Assembly: GCF_003044935.1 (NCBI RefSeq)
Contig: NZ_POXP01000003.1
Location: 62,001 to 126,000, forward strand
Source: Neisseria subflava
Lineage (GTDB): Bacteria; Pseudomonadota; Gammaproteobacteria; Burkholderiales; Neisseriaceae
Direction of reading: 5' to 3'
Length of the DNA: 64,000 nucleotides
Shown: positions 1-8,127 of the stretch, piece by piece
Layout of the letters: each line of letters begins with the position of its first letter
Numbering within the stretch: the stretch's first letter is position 1
Made by a program: the position numbers and the translations under genes
Notes under the pieces: generated by a model
Told to the model about the DNA's origin: nothing
The model's input: the letters and a program-made list of their open reading frames with translations, nothing else
Databases searched by the model: none

Positions 1-600
1 CTCAACGACGGTGTGAACAAATACTTCGACAAAGTGCCGACTAAATTTGCCGATTGGTCTGAAGACGAATTCCGCAGCGCAGGTTTCCGCGCAGTTCCGG
101 GTGCGGTTGCCCGCCGCGGCAGCTTTGTGGCGAAAAATGTCGTGTTGATGCCTTCTTATGTCAATATCGGCGCATACGTTGACGAAGGTGCGATGGTCGA
201 TACTTGGGCAACTGTCGGCTCTTGCGCGCAAATCGGTAAAAACGTGCACTTGAGCGGCGGCGTCGGCATCGGCGGCGTACTCGAGCCTCTGCAAGCCAGC
301 CCGACCATTATTGAAGACAACTGCTTCATCGGCGCGCGTTCTGAAATTGTTGAAGGCGTGATTGTCGAAGAAGGCAGCGTGATTTCTATGGGCGTGTTCA
401 TCGGTCAATCCACCAAAATCTTTGACCGTACTACCGGCGAAATCTATCAAGGCCGCGTACCGGCAGGTTCGGTTGTTGTATCCGGCAGCATGCCTTCCAA
501 AGACGGCAGCCACAGCCTCTACTGTGCGGTTATCGTCAAACGCGTGGATGCGCAAACCCGTGCGAAAACCAGCGTGAATGAATTGTTGCGCGGTATCTAA
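1..600 (+). CDS. dapD: 2,3,4,5-tetrahydropyridine-2,6-dicarboxylate N-succinyltransferase, C-terminal part
   Basis: The reading frame is open from base 1, so the gene enters from the left; about 199 residues of a family usually near 273 are present. DapD succinylates tetrahydrodipicolinate in the lysine/diaminopimelate pathway in the cytoplasm. The visible part has the left-handed beta-helix hexapeptide pattern (repeats such as NIGAYV, MVDTWA, IGARSE) and the family's C-terminal half, including the [11 protein letters not shown] and [11 protein letters not shown] stretches. It ends in TAA and is followed by a strong hairpin terminator. Identity is clear; only the N-terminus is missing. Confidence 0.95.
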   Translation, partial: LNDGVNKYFDKVPTKFADWSEDEFRSAGFRAVPGAVARRGSFVAKNVVLMPSYVNIGAYVDEGAMVDTWATVGSCAQIGKNVHLSGGVGIGGVLEPLQASPTIIEDNCFIGARSEIVEGVIVEEGSVISMGVFIGQSTKIFDRTTGEIYQGRVPAGSVVVSGSMPSKDGSHSLYCAVIVKRVDAQTRAKTSVNELLRGI

Positions 601-667
601 TCGGATAACGATGACGCCGACTGAGGGTGGGTGGCAAAGCCTGCCTTACGGTCGGGTGTGAACACAA

Positions 668-696
668 AACAGGCAGAATATTCTGCCTGTTTTTTT
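668..696 (+). terminator. Rho-independent terminator of dapD
   Basis: A perfect 12-bp inverted repeat (arms AACAGGCAGAAT / ATTCTGCCTGTT) is followed by a T run, 68 bases after the dapD stop. It contains no DUS. Confidence 0.85.
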
Positions 697-703
697 ATGG
701 TTT

Positions 704-738
704 AAAGGCCGTCTGAAACGATTTCAGACGGCCTTTTG
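704..738. terminator. Inverted DUS pair, bidirectional terminator
   Basis: Two AG-type DUS face each other (AAAGGCCGTCTGAAA, short loop, TTTCAGACGGCCTTTT), with T/A tails on both sides. It sits between dapD and the convergent glycosyltransferase gene and probably ends the latter. Confidence 0.75.
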
Positions 739-793
739 TTTTTGATGACGGGTTGTTTAAGATAATCGAAGGAGAGGGGTTCTTTGCCTGAAA

Positions 794-1588
794 TTACGCT
801 TTCGGCCAGTCGGCGCAATAGTATTGCCAATAGACTTCGATAAAAGGAATCTCGCCGTAATCGCACAGCCACGGTTTGGCGCGTGTGGTGTAGTGGATAA
901 CGGGCGGAACGGTGTCGGGTTTGGGGAATACTTCGCCGAGGTCTCGTTTTTGGAAGTATTCGACTGCGCCGGTCTGGAAGTTCCAAGATTCTTCTAGTTG
1001 CAGCCAGTTTTTTTGAAATACGGTGTTTAGAAAGCATTGGTCGCCGTAGGGTACGGCTTCGTTGAGACAGGAAGCGGTTTTCAGAAGTTGCTCCGCGATA
1101 TTGTGTTCACGCCATTGCACCAAGTCGGCCAACAGCATGCCTGAATTGAAATAGGGTGTGGTGTGTAGGTCGATAGGATGTTTCCATTCGGTGCGCGCCA
1201 AAACGGAATCTTGTACCGCTGCAACGGGATATCCGCGCATATCGAGGTTGAACAAATCGTGCAGGGATTGGGTAACCACCATATCGCTGTCGAGATACAG
1301 GGCGCGGTCGACGGGCAGGTGCTGCATCATCAGGCGGAAAAATGCGGCATCCGAAATATGGGACAGGCGGCGATATTGGCTGAAGTCCATTTCGATTTTG
1401 ACATCATTCAGACGGCTGCCGCTGGCGGCGAGTTTTTGGTTGGTATAGTTGATCCATTCCTTCCTGAAGGTGTTGTGCATAAGGTAGAAATTGACACCTG
1501 TATTGTGCGTACAGATGGACTTCATCAGGGTATGGACTTGTTCGGCATAGCCGGTATCGGCGGCAAGGACGATGGTAATGTTGCTCAT
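794..1588 (-). CDS. Glycosyltransferase family 8 protein (LgtC-like)
   Basis: The 264-residue protein begins with the GT8 pattern (NITIVLAADTGY), carries a metal-binding DSD at residues 100-102 (ALYLDSDMVV), a NSG motif near 148 and the C-terminal HYTTRAKPW stretch matching the conserved His/Lys-Pro-Trp of GT8 retaining galactosyl/glucosyltransferases. It probably transfers hexose from a UDP-sugar to lipooligosaccharide or another glycan. The start is ATG with AAGGGAA upstream. It stands alone, 38 bp downstream of rmuC on the same strand, outside any lgt cluster. The acceptor cannot be told from sequence. Confidence 0.82.
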   Translation of the reverse strand: MSNITIVLAADTGYAEQVHTLMKSICTHNTGVNFYLMHNTFRKEWINYTNQKLAASGSRLNDVKIEMDFSQYRRLSHISDAAFFRLMMQHLPVDRALYLDSDMVVTQSLHDLFNLDMRGYPVAAVQDSVLARTEWKHPIDLHTTPYFNSGMLLADLVQWREHNIAEQLLKTASCLNEAVPYGDQCFLNTVFQKNWLQLEESWNFQTGAVEYFQKRDLGEVFPKPDTVPPVIHYTTRAKPWLCDYGEIPFIEVYWQYYCADWPKA

Positions 1589-1626
1589 TGGTTAAATTCC
1601 CTTTATTTGCAATGTTTTAAATTTTG

Positions 1627-3429
1627 TCAGTCATTTTCTTGGTCTTGTGCAGTTGGTAAAGCGGCATGGTCTTCGGTTTCCGACACGGCCTTTTCTACTA
1701 AATCCCGTTGCAGTTGTTTGCCGGCTTTGATGCCCAATTTGCGTAGTTTTTCGGTGCTGCTGATGAGGTTGCCCCTGCCGGAAACCAAGCGGCCGTAGGC
1801 CGTCTGAAACTGGGATTGTGCCTGGCTGAGCGCTTTATTGATGCCATCCATGCTTTCGACAAAGCCGACAAATTTGTCATAGAGTTTGCTGCCTGCTTCG
1901 GCAATCGCCAGTGCGTTTTGGTTTTGCTGCTCGTTGCGCCAGATGTTGGCAACGGTGCGCAGGGTGGCGAGCAGGGTGCTGGGGCCGGTCAGCATGATGC
2001 GTTTGTCGAAACACTCTTGGAAGAGGTTTGGATCGTGTTGCAGGGCGAGGAGGTAGGCCGGTTCGACAGGGACGAACATAAAGACGAAGTCCAGCGTTTT
2101 GACGCCCTCAAGGTCGGTGTAGTCTTTTGCTGCCAAGCTTTTGATATGGGCGCGGATGCTGGCGACGTGGTTGGCAAGCTCGCGTTCTGCTTCTGCGCCG
2201 GTGCTTTGCGTATAGCGGACGTAGGCAGTCAGCGATACTTTGGAGTCGATGACGATTTGTTTGTTGTCGGGCAGATTGATAAGGACGTCGGGCTGGAGGC
2301 GGCGTTGGGTGCCGTCTGCTTCGTGGCGGACGCTGGAAGCTTGAACGATGTATTCGCGGCCTTTTTGCAGACCGGAATTTTCCAATACGCTTTCCAAAAT
2401 CATCTCGCCCCAGTTGCCTTGGGTTTTGTTTTGCGTGCCGGTCAGCGCAGTGGTCAGCGCTTTGGCATCGTGGTGGAGCTGGGTGTTGAGGGTTTGCAGG
2501 CGTTTGAGCTCGTTTTCGATGGTCAGGCGTTCTTTGGCTTCTTTTTCATAAGTCTGCTGAACCAGCTCGCTGAAGCCGTGGATGCGTTCGTTGAGCGGAT
2601 TGAGCAGTTGTTGGAGATGGTCGTGGTTTTGTTCGGTAAAGCGGCGGCTTTTCTCTTCCAAAATAGTGTTGGCGAGGTTTTGGAACTGGTCGCTCAGGTT
2701 TTTACGTGCATCTGCCAATAGAGCCAATTTTTCTTCAGCAGCCTGACGGTCTTTTTCCGATTGGGTGTTGAGACGCTCGTTTTGGACTTGAAGCGCGTGG
2801 TTTTGCTCCAAAAGGGCGGCGTATTCTTGTTTCAGACGGCCTTTTTCAGCTTCCTGTTGCTGTAAAAGGCTGTTTTTGCCGTCGATATTGGCTTTTTCTT
2901 GAGTCAGTTGTGTGGAGAGGCGCTCGTTTTGGACTTGCAGCGCATGGTTTTGCTCTAACAGCGTGTCGTAGTCTTGTTTCAGACGGCCTTTTTCCGTTTC
3001 CTGCTGTTGTAAAAGTGTATTTTTATCCGCACTCAATGCCTGTTCTTGAGCCAGTTGCGTGTTTAGGCGTTCGTTGTTGATTTGCAGGTTTTGCGCACTT
3101 TGCTGCCATTTTGCACATTCGTGTTTTAAAGCTTCGGCTTCGGCCTCGCAATCTTGCAGATAGGCAATCTGTTTTTCGGCTGCGGCAAAGCGGTTGCCCG
3201 TCTCCTGCAATTCGTCTTGCAATTCCTGCACGGTATGGCGGCTTTGCGCCAAGTCCGCCGCAGTTTGAGCCTGCACCTGTTCGGCAAACTCATGTAGGCG
3301 GCGACTTTCGGCCAATTCTTGCAAAACAATAAAGTGTCGGCTTTGGGCTTGGTAGCGTGTTATCAGCCAAGCAAACAGCGCGCCGATAAAAAATGCGGCC
3401 GCGCCGGTCAGAATTAAGGTGTTGTTCAT
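1627..3429 (-). CDS. rmuC: DNA recombination protein RmuC
   Basis: An N-terminal membrane segment (residues ~4-22) is followed by a long coiled coil (to about residue 270) and the conserved RmuC nuclease-like domain (GNWGEMILESVLE, VLINLPDNKQIVIDSK, LAALR-type stretch LLATLRTVANIWR). RmuC limits recombination at inverted repeats. I place the start at the ATG at 3429 (MNNTLILTG); an in-frame TTG at 3444 would add five residues. The coiled coil holds a roughly 49-residue repeat with a DUS embedded in each of two copies. Length is about 600 residues against 475-500 in E. coli, and the repeat explains part of the excess. Confidence 0.92.
   Translation of the reverse strand: MNNTLILTGAAAFFIGALFAWLITRYQAQSRHFIVLQELAESRRLHEFAEQVQAQTAADLAQSRHTVQELQDELQETGNRFAAAEKQIAYLQDCEAEAEALKHECAKWQQSAQNLQINNERLNTQLAQEQALSADKNTLLQQQETEKGRLKQDYDTLLEQNHALQVQNERLSTQLTQEKANIDGKNSLLQQQEAEKGRLKQEYAALLEQNHALQVQNERLNTQSEKDRQAAEEKLALLADARKNLSDQFQNLANTILEEKSRRFTEQNHDHLQQLLNPLNERIHGFSELVQQTYEKEAKERLTIENELKRLQTLNTQLHHDAKALTTALTGTQNKTQGNWGEMILESVLENSGLQKGREYIVQASSVRHEADGTQRRLQPDVLINLPDNKQIVIDSKVSLTAYVRYTQSTGAEAERELANHVASIRAHIKSLAAKDYTDLEGVKTLDFVFMFVPVEPAYLLALQHDPNLFQECFDKRIMLTGPSTLLATLRTVANIWRNEQQNQNALAIAEAGSKLYDKFVGFVESMDGINKALSQAQSQFQTAYGRLVSGRGNLISSTEKLRKLGIKAGKQLQRDLVEKAVSETEDHAALPTAQDQEND
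2760..3090 (-). repeat. Tandem ~147-bp repeat inside rmuC, each unit with a DUS
   Basis: In the coiled coil the phrases QNERL-TQ, LLQQQE-EKGRLKQ and LLEQNHALQ recur with a period of about 49 residues (two full copies and a third partial one). The segment EKGRLKQ is encoded across AGGCCGTCTGAA in both copies; on the plus strand these DUS lie at 2831-2842 and 2978-2989, 147 bases apart. Confidence 0.8.
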
Positions 3430-3922
3430 GCTGGAAATAGTCAATACGCAGAATGTTTCACTATATCATATATTTGTAGCGCATTTTATGGTCGGATATA
3501 CGCTAGAAACGTGTGTTTTCTTTAAAAGAAGCTATCAAAGGTATTGGTTTTGACTAATTGAACATTTAGGTTGTGAAAAAGATAAATTTGTAACATTTTG
3601 AATTTAAAAATATATTTAATTTAGAGTGCAATTTTGCAACAAAAAAGGAGGGATTTTATGGGCGCAGAAAGATACGTTTGTAGTGTGTATGTAATTAAGA
3701 CATCGGTGTCATTGAGAAAGACATCGGTGTCATTTTCAAAACAAAATATAAATTAACTAAAATCTTCATTATGTATATTTTTAGTATTTTATCTTTACGT
3801 AAAAGTTGTATTAATTAACGATTAACACAGTATGATTCGTCCTGTCGGCAGCGCAGATGCCGGCGAAAAAATGTGTATGTTGTTAAATAACATTTTGTAT
3901 CTATGAAAAAGGACTACTTAAA
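3430..3922. other. AT-rich intergenic region between rmuC and the small-peptide genes
   Basis: About 490 bp without an established gene. It holds the upstream regions of rmuC and of the peptide cluster, one short ORF with a near-perfect ribosome binding site (3658-3756, listed separately), and a possible 24-residue ORF at 3832-3906 that lacks a visible ribosome binding site. No DUS is present. No promoter could be assigned with confidence. Confidence 0.6.
3658..3756 (+). CDS. Possible 32-residue ORF with strong RBS, unknown
   Basis: ATG at 3658 follows AGGAGG at about 3647-3652 with six-base spacing, the best Shine-Dalgarno in this stretch. The peptide begins MGAERYVCSVYVIK and then repeats KTSVS twice, because the DNA contains a 21-bp direct repeat (AAGACATCGGTGTCATT) at about 3698 and 3719. 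No signal peptide or known family. It could be a real small protein, a leader peptide for the genes downstream, or chance; the ribosome binding site is the main support. Confidence 0.4.
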   Translation: MGAERYVCSVYVIKTSVSLRKTSVSFSKQNIN

Positions 3923-4030
3923 ATGGGACATTTAATAACGCTTTCTGCCGCTTCTTTAATCGGTATGTCCGGAATATCAGCTTCTGCCATCGGCATCTCC
4001 CGTAATATCGAAACGGTAGTACACAAATAA
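3923..4030 (+). CDS. Small peptide A of a three-gene paralogous cluster, unknown
   Basis: A 35-residue ORF, ATG with AAGGA about nine bases upstream. Sequence starts MGHLITLSAASLIGMSG and ends in NIETVVHK. It aligns with peptides B and C over the core S/A-A-S-L-I-G-M-S-G and the spacing of I-xx-N, but lacks their lysines near the N-terminus, so it is the most diverged member. The hydrophobic first two-thirds looks like a signal or membrane segment; the remaining tail is short and polar. No family is recognised. Confidence 0.6.
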   Translation: MGHLITLSAASLIGMSGISASAIGISRNIETVVHK

Positions 4031-4117
4031 TTCAATCATAAACGAATTAATTACAATACTTCAGAAAACGCAACTTAGGCCGTTTTTCGGCCGACAGACA
4101 AGAAAGTGAGATAAACA

Positions 4118-4222
4118 ATGAAAACTTTAATCAAACTGGCAGCAGCCTCTTTAATCGGTATGTCCGGCCTGACCGTCGGCGCAACCAATATCGCCCACAA
4201 TATGGCTGATGCCGCCAAATAA
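4118..4222 (+). CDS. Small peptide B of a three-gene paralogous cluster, unknown
   Basis: A 34-residue ORF beginning MKTLIKLAAASLIGMSGL and ending NIAHNMADAAK. Two lysines, a hydrophobic core and VGA before a Thr resemble a signal peptide with a possible cleavage site after about residue 22, which would leave a mature peptide of about 12 residues. It is nearly identical to peptide C in the first 23 residues although many codons differ, which argues for selection at protein level. AAAGTGAG upstream may serve as ribosome binding site. Function unknown. Confidence 0.72.
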   Translation: MKTLIKLAAASLIGMSGLTVGATNIAHNMADAAK

Positions 4223-4264
4223 AAAATACACAACACACCCTTAAATACACAGAAAAGAGTTAAA

Positions 4265-4372
4265 ATGAAAACATTAATTAAATTGGCCGCAGCTTCTTTG
4301 ATCGGCATGTCCGGTTTGACAGTTGGTGCGACCAAAATCGCAAAAAATATGGCAGAAGCTGCCAATAAATAA
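4265..4372 (+). CDS. Small peptide C of a three-gene paralogous cluster, unknown
   Basis: A 35-residue ORF beginning MKTLIKLAAASLIGMSGL and ending KIAKNMAEAANK. It shares residues 1-23 with peptide B; the tail is more basic. AAAGAG lies seven bases before the ATG. The gene is followed by the inverted DUS pair shared with convergent mnmE. The three genes are about 40-90 bp apart and probably cotranscribed. Alternatives to a secreted peptide are a small membrane protein or a toxin-like hydrophobic peptide; the sequence alone does not decide. Confidence 0.72.
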   Translation: MKTLIKLAAASLIGMSGLTVGATKIAKNMAEAANK

Positions 4373-4406
4373 ACGCAAGTGAAATTAAGCTTGTTTTGGT
4401 GATAAA

Positions 4407-4436
4407 AAAGGCCGTCTGAACATTCAGACGGCCTTT
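4407..4436. terminator. Inverted DUS pair between peptide C and mnmE
   Basis: A 14-bp stem of two facing AG-type DUS with a three-base loop and flanking A and T runs; it can end transcription from both convergent sides. Confidence 0.75.
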
Positions 4437-4456
4437 GTATTTGATGGCAAACCGTT

Positions 4457-5821
4457 TTATTTGCCGATACAGAAGCGCGAGAAAATCACGCCCAGCAAAT
4501 CGTCGGCGGTAAATTCGCCGGTGATTTCGCTGCAGGCGTTTTGGGCGAGGCGCAGGTGTTCAGCGAAAAGCTCGATTTGGTTGTTGTCGCAGAGGGCGGC
4601 GTTTTCCAGCTCGGCTTCGGCTTCGTGCAAGGCGTTGAGGTGGCGGCTGCGGGCGAGGAACAGGCTTTCGCTTTCGCCCTGCCAGCCAACTTCCTGCAAT
4701 AGGGCGTGTTTGAGCAAATCGAGACCAGCGCCGGTTTTGGCAGACAGGCTGATAACGCTTTCCGCGCCGGTTTGCGCAAGGCCGTCTGAACGGACGGCGA
4801 CAGGTTCGCCGGTCAGGTCGGCTTTGTTGTGGATTTCGATTTTTTTCAAACCTTCGGGCAGGCTGTTCAAAATGGCTTGGGTTTTGGCGTTCACGCCTTC
4901 GCGCGGGTCAATCAGAATCAGGGCGACATCGGCTTCGGAGACGGCTTTTCGGCTGCGCTCGATGCCGATTTGTTCGACCACGTCGTCGGTTTCGCGCAGG
5001 CCGGCAGTGTCGATGATGTGAACGGGTACGCCGTCGAGGGTAATTTGTTCGCGCACGGTGTCGCGGGTGGTGCCGGCGATGTCGGTTACGATGGCGATGT
5101 CGTCGCCCGCCAAGGCGTTGAGCAGGCTGGATTTGCCGACGTTGGGCGCACCGACGAGGACGACGTTCATGCCTTCGCGCAAAATCGCGCCTTGTTCCGC
5201 ACTGGCAAGCACGGTTTTCAGACGGCCTTGCAGGGCTTGGAGCTTGCCGCGCGCGTCGGCGGCTTCGAGAAAGTCGATGTCTTCTTCGGGGAAGTCGAGC
5301 GTGGCTTCAACCAGCATCCGCAAAGTAATAAGGTCGTCCACCAGCTCGTGTATGTGTCGGGAAAACGCGCCTTTGAGCGAACGCAACGCCATGCGTGCGG
5401 CGGACTTGCTGGAGGCATCGATGAGGTCGGCGACGCTTTCGGCTTGGGCAAGGTCGAGTTTGTTGTTGAGGAAGGCGCGTTTGGTAAATTCGCCCGGCTC
5501 CGCCATGCGCGCGCCCAGTTCGAGGCAGCGCGAGAGCAACATGTCCATCACGACAGGGCCGCCGTGCCCCTGCAATTCAATCACGTCTTCGCCAGTAAAG
5601 CTGGCGGGAGCGGCGAAGTAGAGCAGGATGCCGTTGTCTATCGGCTGTCCGTCGCCGCCGAGAAAGTCGGTGTAAAGCGCGGTGCGCGGTTTGGGCGTTT
5701 TGCCGCCGCTGAGGGTTTGCGCCAAAGGCAGCAGGTTTTTGCCGGAAAGACGGATCACGCCGACGCCGCCACGTCCGGGTGCGGTGGCGATGGCGGCGAT
5801 GGTGGGTTGGGTTACGGACAT
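4457..5821 (-). CDS. mnmE: tRNA modification GTPase MnmE
   Basis: With MnmG this GTPase adds the carboxymethylaminomethyl group to U34 of certain tRNAs. The 454-residue protein has the N-terminal tetrahydrofolate-binding domain ([13 protein letters not shown]), helical domain, and an inserted G domain: GAPNVGKSS at 224-232, GTTRD at 250-254, DTAG at 271-274, NKAD at 332-335. It ends with the family's C-terminal CIGK containing the catalytic cysteine. Length equals that of E. coli MnmE. Nothing is missing. Confidence 0.97.
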   Translation of the reverse strand: MSVTQPTIAAIATAPGRGGVGVIRLSGKNLLPLAQTLSGGKTPKPRTALYTDFLGGDGQPIDNGILLYFAAPASFTGEDVIELQGHGGPVVMDMLLSRCLELGARMAEPGEFTKRAFLNNKLDLAQAESVADLIDASSKSAARMALRSLKGAFSRHIHELVDDLITLRMLVEATLDFPEEDIDFLEAADARGKLQALQGRLKTVLASAEQGAILREGMNVVLVGAPNVGKSSLLNALAGDDIAIVTDIAGTTRDTVREQITLDGVPVHIIDTAGLRETDDVVEQIGIERSRKAVSEADVALILIDPREGVNAKTQAILNSLPEGLKKIEIHNKADLTGEPVAVRSDGLAQTGAESVISLSAKTGAGLDLLKHALLQEVGWQGESESLFLARSRHLNALHEAEAELENAALCDNNQIELFAEHLRLAQNACSEITGEFTADDLLGVIFSRFCIGK

Positions 5822-5879
5822 GGTTGGCTCGTATCTGGAATTTAATAGACGGTATTATATAGTGATTTCACGATGATGC

Positions 5880-5920
5880 AGGCCGTCTGAAAACCTTGAT
5901 TTCGGTTTCAGACGGCCTTT
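5880..5920 (-). terminator. Inverted DUS pair downstream of the DUF924 gene
   Basis: Facing AG-type DUS with extended pairing (GGCCGTCTGAAAACC / GGTTTCAGACGGCC) between the stop of the DUF924 gene and the start of mnmE. Confidence 0.7.
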
Positions 5921-5933
5921 GACTTTGATGGAA

Positions 5934-6473
5934 TTAAAATGATGAACCTTCCTGCTTCAGAAATTCTGCTTCTTCTTCCGTGGTTTTACGCCCCAATACG
6001 GCGTTACGGTGCGGATAGCGTCCGAAGTGGTCGATGATGACTTTGTGTTTGATTTCAAAGGCCAATGCGTTTTCATTGGTATAGCGTTCAAACAGCGGTA
6101 CGGCTTGTTCATGGATAACTTGGCTTTCGCTGTGCATCAACGGCATCAGCATGAAATGGCGTTCATGCGGAAGGAGGTCGGCGAAGCCGGGTTGGCGAAC
6201 GGCTTCTTGGGCAAGAATGAGTGCAGCAGTATCTTGGGCAAACGCTTGAGGGCTGTCGCGGAACAGATTGCGCGAGAATTGGTCAAGAATAATGATTTCG
6301 GCGAGCCTGCCTTGCAGAGTATCGCGCCAGTGTGAAAGTTCGCCGCGAGCTGCCTGCTGCCAGATATCGAAAAATTGAGCGCGAATTTGGGCATCGAATC
6401 CATTGTTGCGGGCAAATTGGAAAGGGTGGTTTTCTTCGGTAAACCAGAAATCTAAGACAGTTTGAGGTGTCAT
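5934..6473 (-). CDS. DUF924 family protein
   Basis: A 179-residue cytoplasmic protein opening with VLDFWF and carrying LDQFSRNLFRDSP, HERHFMLMPLMHSES and FGRYPHRN, the hallmark motifs of DUF924 (an all-helical family of unknown function with a TPR-like fold). The start has AAGGAGT in good position. It is monocistronic between mnmE and an intergenic pseudogene. Family assignment is firm; biochemical role is unknown. Confidence 0.9.
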   Translation of the reverse strand: MTPQTVLDFWFTEENHPFQFARNNGFDAQIRAQFFDIWQQAARGELSHWRDTLQGRLAEIIILDQFSRNLFRDSPQAFAQDTAALILAQEAVRQPGFADLLPHERHFMLMPLMHSESQVIHEQAVPLFERYTNENALAFEIKHKVIIDHFGRYPHRNAVLGRKTTEEEAEFLKQEGSSF

Positions 6474-6716
6474 GAAAACTCCTTGAAATAGAGTACAGGG
6501 AAAATTGAGGCCGTCTGAAAAATTAGAGAGATGCTTTCAGATCATCTTAACCATCAGCGCTTGCGTGAGAAAAGATCGGTAGCGGAGCGGATTGTTGCTC
6601 ACAATATGCAATTTATGATCTATATCTTTTCAGGATGGGCTCCTTACTACTCTGGTACAGTTCCTTCACTTTGTTCAAAATATTTTTGTAATTTTGATAT
6701 AAATTGCCGACAGATT
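6474..6716. other. Intergenic sequence, no gene seen
   Basis: Contains one single DUS near 6509-6520 and AT-rich sequence with no plausible reading frame. The stretch directly downstream of the pseudogene (lower coordinates) may be further decayed remains of it, but no similarity to the intact copy was found by eye. Confidence 0.5.
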
Positions 6717-6812
6717 TTATTCGTATGTGGAGACGACGACAATATTTTGCACTTGGAAAACTTTGCTTGCGTTGCCGACATAAGCTGTTGCACCAATCAC
6801 TGCGATTTTCAT
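6717..6812 (-). pseudogene. Remnant of an NAD(P)-binding oxidoreductase (5' end with internal deletion)
   Basis: The frame reads MKIAVIGATAYVGNA, then jumps to SKVFQVQNIVVVS and stops. The intact neighbour (6906-7562) reads MKIAVIGATGYVGNA and, about 20 residues later, DKVFQAQNVAAVS. The upstream leader and ribosome-binding region are also alike in the two copies. This is a duplicated gene that lost about 60 bases in frame and everything after residue ~50. Confidence 0.8.
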
Positions 6813-6856
6813 GTGTGACTTCTTGTTGAGATTCGATTGATGAGATGAGCGCATGC

Positions 6857-6893
6857 AAAGGCCGTCTGAAACTTTTAGTTTCAGACGGCCTTT
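6857..6893 (-). terminator. Inverted DUS pair after the oxidoreductase gene
   Basis: AAAGGCCGTCTGAAA and its complement flank a short loop, between the oxidoreductase stop and the pseudogene copy. Confidence 0.7.
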
Positions 6894-6905
6894 AAATTAA
6901 GATGA

Positions 6906-7562
6906 TTAAACAGCGGCGACGGTAAAACGTTCAAACAAATGCGCTTTGTTTTCCACATCGTCGGCGATGGCGACTGCCAAATCGGCCACGCTGATGCCTG
7001 CCGGAATTTTACCGTCCATCAGCAAATCGTCTTTACCCAAGCGGTATTTGCCGGTTTTGTCTTCGCTGAAACCGCCGTCCGCGCCCAGTCGTGCCGGAGG
7101 GGAAACGAAAGACCAGTTCACGTCGCGGCGCGGCAGGAGTTCTGCCAAGAGATGGCGTGCGGCATTGGCGCCGTCGAAAATTTCTTTCGGGAAGTCGGGC
7201 GTATCGATAACTTGCAAACCGGGTGCCACATACAGGCTGCCCGCGCCGCCGACGACCAACAAATAAGGCACTTGCGCTGCTTTTGCCGCTTCGACGATGC
7301 TGTTTGCGCCGCGTGTGAAATCCGCGCCGATGTTGGGATTGGTCCAGCCCGGGTTGAACGCGCTGACCACGGCATCAAAACCGGCCAGTTTGTCGGCAAA
7401 ATCTGCTGCGTTGACATCTGCAGAGACTGCGGCAACATTTTGCGCTTGGAAAACTTTGTCTGTGTTGCGAGCAAAAGCGGTTACTTCATGACCGCGGTCT
7501 GCCAATTCTTGAACGACTGCGTTGCCGACATAACCAGTTGCACCGATAACTGCGATTTTCAT
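6906..7562 (-). CDS. NAD(P)-dependent epimerase/dehydratase-like (NAD(P)H-binding) protein
   Basis: A 218-residue single-domain Rossmann protein. The N-terminus MKIAVIGATGYVG is the dinucleotide-binding glycine motif; the rest (GFDAVVSAFNPGWTN, LLVVGGAGSLYV, WSFVSPPARLG) matches atypical short-chain dehydrogenase/NmrA-type proteins such as the YwnB/BlvrB-like group. The start is the ATG at 7562, with AAGGAG seven bases upstream, rather than a more distal in-frame codon. Substrate unknown. A decayed second copy lies immediately downstream, evidence of a local tandem duplication. Confidence 0.85.
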   Translation of the reverse strand: MKIAVIGATGYVGNAVVQELADRGHEVTAFARNTDKVFQAQNVAAVSADVNAADFADKLAGFDAVVSAFNPGWTNPNIGADFTRGANSIVEAAKAAQVPYLLVVGGAGSLYVAPGLQVIDTPDFPKEIFDGANAARHLLAELLPRRDVNWSFVSPPARLGADGGFSEDKTGKYRLGKDDLLMDGKIPAGISVADLAVAIADDVENKAHLFERFTVAAV

Positions 7563-7681
7563 GTTTGACTCCTTGTTGGGATTCGATTGATTAGATGAGT
7601 GCATTGTAAGGCCGTCTGAAATGCTTGATAATCCCTGATTTACTGTTATGATTGTGAAGTTGAACTAAATAATAGATAGAA

Positions 7682-7719
7682 AAAGGCCGTCTGAAACGAG
7701 GTTAAGCTTCAGACGGCCT
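7682..7719 (-). terminator. Inverted DUS pair after the orphan pair
   Basis: AAGGCCGTCTGAA and TTCAGACGGCCT facing each other across a 15-base loop, just beyond the stop at 7730. Confidence 0.65.
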
Positions 7720-7729
7720 GTTGTTAGTG

Positions 7730-8119
7730 TCAGAAAGTGATGCCGGTAATGTTACCCTTTGTATCAAATGAAACATAAAAATAGTATTCATCGTCGGGTA
7801 TCAATGCATCGTCATCATTGTAAAACACGATATAGAGATTCTGATCGACAAAATTCAATGCTTTCGGCTTTAAATCTTGAAGGAAGCTTTCCGCTGTCGG
7901 ATGCGGATTGGCAAAAAATTCGTTTTTGGTGCGGATGCCGTTGTGTTTACGGATATGTTCGAGCAGGTATGCGTTTAAGGTGGAATAGAGTTGCGCCTGT
8001 TGTGCAAATGCTTCCGTTAGGCGTTTGAGCGCCCTGCTTGCCGGTTTTTTGCCGTCTGCGTTCAAAGATAATTTCACAGGCAGCCCTGCCCATTTTGAAG
8101 ATGCCTCGAAAGTGCCCAT
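7730..8119 (-). CDS. Hypothetical protein, possibly DUF2262-like
   Basis: A 129-residue soluble protein. The layout (W-G-LPVKLSLNADG near the start, a helical AL-RL-EAFAQQ stretch, SFLQDLKPKALNF in the middle, an acidic YNDDDALIPDDEYYF and a final V-FDTKGNITGITF) is reminiscent of DUF2262, a family often found among immunity-like proteins; this is a pattern judgement only. It follows the next gene by eight bases and is likely cotranslated, since its own ribosome binding site is poor. Confidence 0.6.
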   Translation of the reverse strand: MGTFEASSKWAGLPVKLSLNADGKKPASRALKRLTEAFAQQAQLYSTLNAYLLEHIRKHNGIRTKNEFFANPHPTAESFLQDLKPKALNFVDQNLYIVFYNDDDALIPDDEYYFYVSFDTKGNITGITF

Positions 8120-8127
8120 AAATGTGT

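Noticed and set aside
704-738. DUS inverted pairs as a CRISPR or mobile repeat
   Set aside because: The repeats are the 10-12-bp neisserial uptake sequence, spaced irregularly and often inside genes, not a regular array or transposon end.
3832-3906. 24-codon ORF before peptide A
   Set aside because: No ribosome binding site and no similarity to the three peptides; probably chance.
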